NCBI RefSeq assembly: GCF_000757385.1
Contig: NZ_JRHH01000003.1
Location: 248,001-312,000 of the forward strand
Origin: Flavobacterium aquatile LMG 4008 = ATCC 11947
GTDB taxonomy: Bacteria > Bacteroidota > Bacteroidia > Flavobacteriales > Flavobacteriaceae
Direction of reading: 5' to 3'
DNA: 64,000 nucleotides
Part shown: one piece after another, positions 63,194 to 64,000 of the stretch
Position numbering within the stretch: the stretch's first letter is position 1
Layout of the letters: each line of letters starts with the position of its first letter
Position numbers and translations under genes: made by a program
Notes under the pieces: generated by a model
The model's input: only the letters and a program-made list of their open reading frames with translations
The model's database searches: none
Told to the model about the DNA's origin: nothing

Positions 63194-64000
63194 TGAAAAA
63201 TGATAAGAAAAAATTACTCTTTCTAACTGGTACTCGTGCCGATTTCGGTAAGATAAAGTCACTGATTTCAATTGCAGATGGAAGTTCCAATTTTGAAGTC
63301 CATGTTTTTGTTACTGGAATGCATTTGCAAAAAGAATACGGATACACCTTGATAGAAATTGAACGCTGTAATTTTAAAAACGTTCATACTTTCGAAAATC
63401 ATACCCACGAAACTACGATGGACTTGACACTAGCTAAAACCATTGAAGGACTGTCGGCATATTGTAAAAAAGCACAACCCGATTTGATTTTGGTTCATGG
63501 CGATAGAGTAGAAACCTTGGCTGGAGCAATTGTAGGTTCGTTAAACAACATATTGGTAGCACATATTGAAGGCGGTGAATTATCGGGAACAGTAGATGAA
63601 TTGATTCGTCATAGTGTTTCTAAATTGAGTCATATTCACTTTGTTTCTAATGAGGAAGCTGCAAAACGTTTGGTTCAAATGGGTGAAATGGAAACTTCAA
63701 TTTTCACAATAGGTTCGCCCGATATTGATATTATGTTTTCTGACGATTTGCCTAATTTAGCAACTGTCAAAAAATATTATGAAATTGATTTTCAATATTT
63801 TGCAATCGTTCTCTTTCATCCAGTTACCACCGAAGCTAATGAGATGAATCATTATGCCGAAAATTTTGTCGCTGCTTTACAAAATGATACTCATAATTAT
63901 GTAGTTATTTACCCCAACAATGATTTAGGAAGTCAGTTTATCATAGATGAATATTTAAAATTAAAAGATAATAAACGATTTAGAATTTTTCCTTCTTTAC
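63193..64000 (+). CDS. neuC: UDP-GlcNAc 2-epimerase, hydrolysing (NeuC type), 5' part
   Basis: The frame opens at the ATG overlapping the acyltransferase stop and runs off the right edge after 269 codons. The N-terminus LLFLTGTRADFGKIKSL, the block VHGDRVETLAGAIVGSL, HIEGGELSGTVDELIRHSVSKLSH and the later VVIYPNNDLGS identify the hydrolysing epimerase family, which yields ManNAc (or the diacetyl-trideoxy analogue from UDP-diNAcBac, then called LegG). From memory it is closest to the Campylobacter NeuC1 type. The C-terminal third is outside the window. Confidence 0.88.
   Translation, partial: MKNDKKKLLFLTGTRADFGKIKSLISIADGSSNFEVHVFVTGMHLQKEYGYTLIEIERCNFKNVHTFENHTHETTMDLTLAKTIEGLSAYCKKAQPDLILVHGDRVETLAGAIVGSLNNILVAHIEGGELSGTVDELIRHSVSKLSHIHFVSNEEAAKRLVQMGEMETSIFTIGSPDIDIMFSDDLPNLATVKKYYEIDFQYFAIVLFHPVTTEANEMNHYAENFVAALQNDTHNYVVIYPNNDLGSQFIIDEYLKLKDNKRFRIFPSL

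Overview
The window is chromosomal DNA from a low-GC member of the Bacteroidota, most likely Flavobacterium or a close relative. Support comes from promoters with the Bacteroidota -7 box TAnnTTTG, weak or absent Shine-Dalgarno sites, a secreted protein with a type IX secretion (T9SS) C-terminal domain, the rpoA-rplQ-carA-eno order, and intergenic repeats that, from memory, resemble those of flavobacteria. No tRNA, rRNA, CRISPR array, prophage or transposase was seen.

Bases 1-19320 are mostly core genes: the 3' end of rpoA, rplQ, carA, eno, a LytS/LytTR-type two-component pair with a neighbouring T9SS leucine-rich-repeat protein, citrate synthase, two amidinotransferase-superfamily hydrolases (DDAH-like and CtlX-like), an SDR/DUF2867 protein, a MarC protein, a CoA-binding protein, a sodium:solute symporter with a small unknown gene behind it, and recR.

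Bases 19394-64000 form one very large surface-polysaccharide region that continues past the right edge. It has several modules. (a) A first Wza/Wzc pair with UDP-glucose dehydrogenase and RmlB. (b) WbpP/WbpO-type genes for UDP-GalNAcA, a Wzx flippase, a Wzy-like polymerase and three GT4 transferases. (c) capE, capF and capG for UDP-L-FucNAc with a WbuB-like transferase; this set is interrupted by a heptamer array plus cupin gene and by a GxxExxY nuclease-fold element. (d) A pglC-D-E-F set for UDP-diNAc-bacillosamine with a second phosphoglycosyl transferase. (e) A second Wza/Wzc pair with a convergent CpsB/YwqE-type phosphatase. (f) A Wzm/Wzt ABC exporter with two FkbM methyltransferases and five glycosyltransferases. 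(g) neuA, neuB, an acyltransferase and a truncated neuC for a CMP-activated nonulosonic acid. Both Wzx/Wzy-type and ABC-type assembly are therefore encoded side by side.

The non-coding structure is the most unusual part. A 10-bp direct repeat (CGAATTCTAA, 21 bp apart) lies exactly 30 bp upstream of the -7 position both before the two-component operon and before the T9SS LRR gene, so it is a candidate LytTR operator. Two families of 7-bp tandem repeats (GGAAGAT and TTAGTRA) form arrays directly after, or running into, gene ends and also occur as inverted pairs. Two dispersed element families keep conserved ends around unrelated centres. A roughly 0.54-kb unit with 34-bp near-perfect inverted repeats carries a GxxExxY gene and sits between capF and capG beside a duplicated capF tail.
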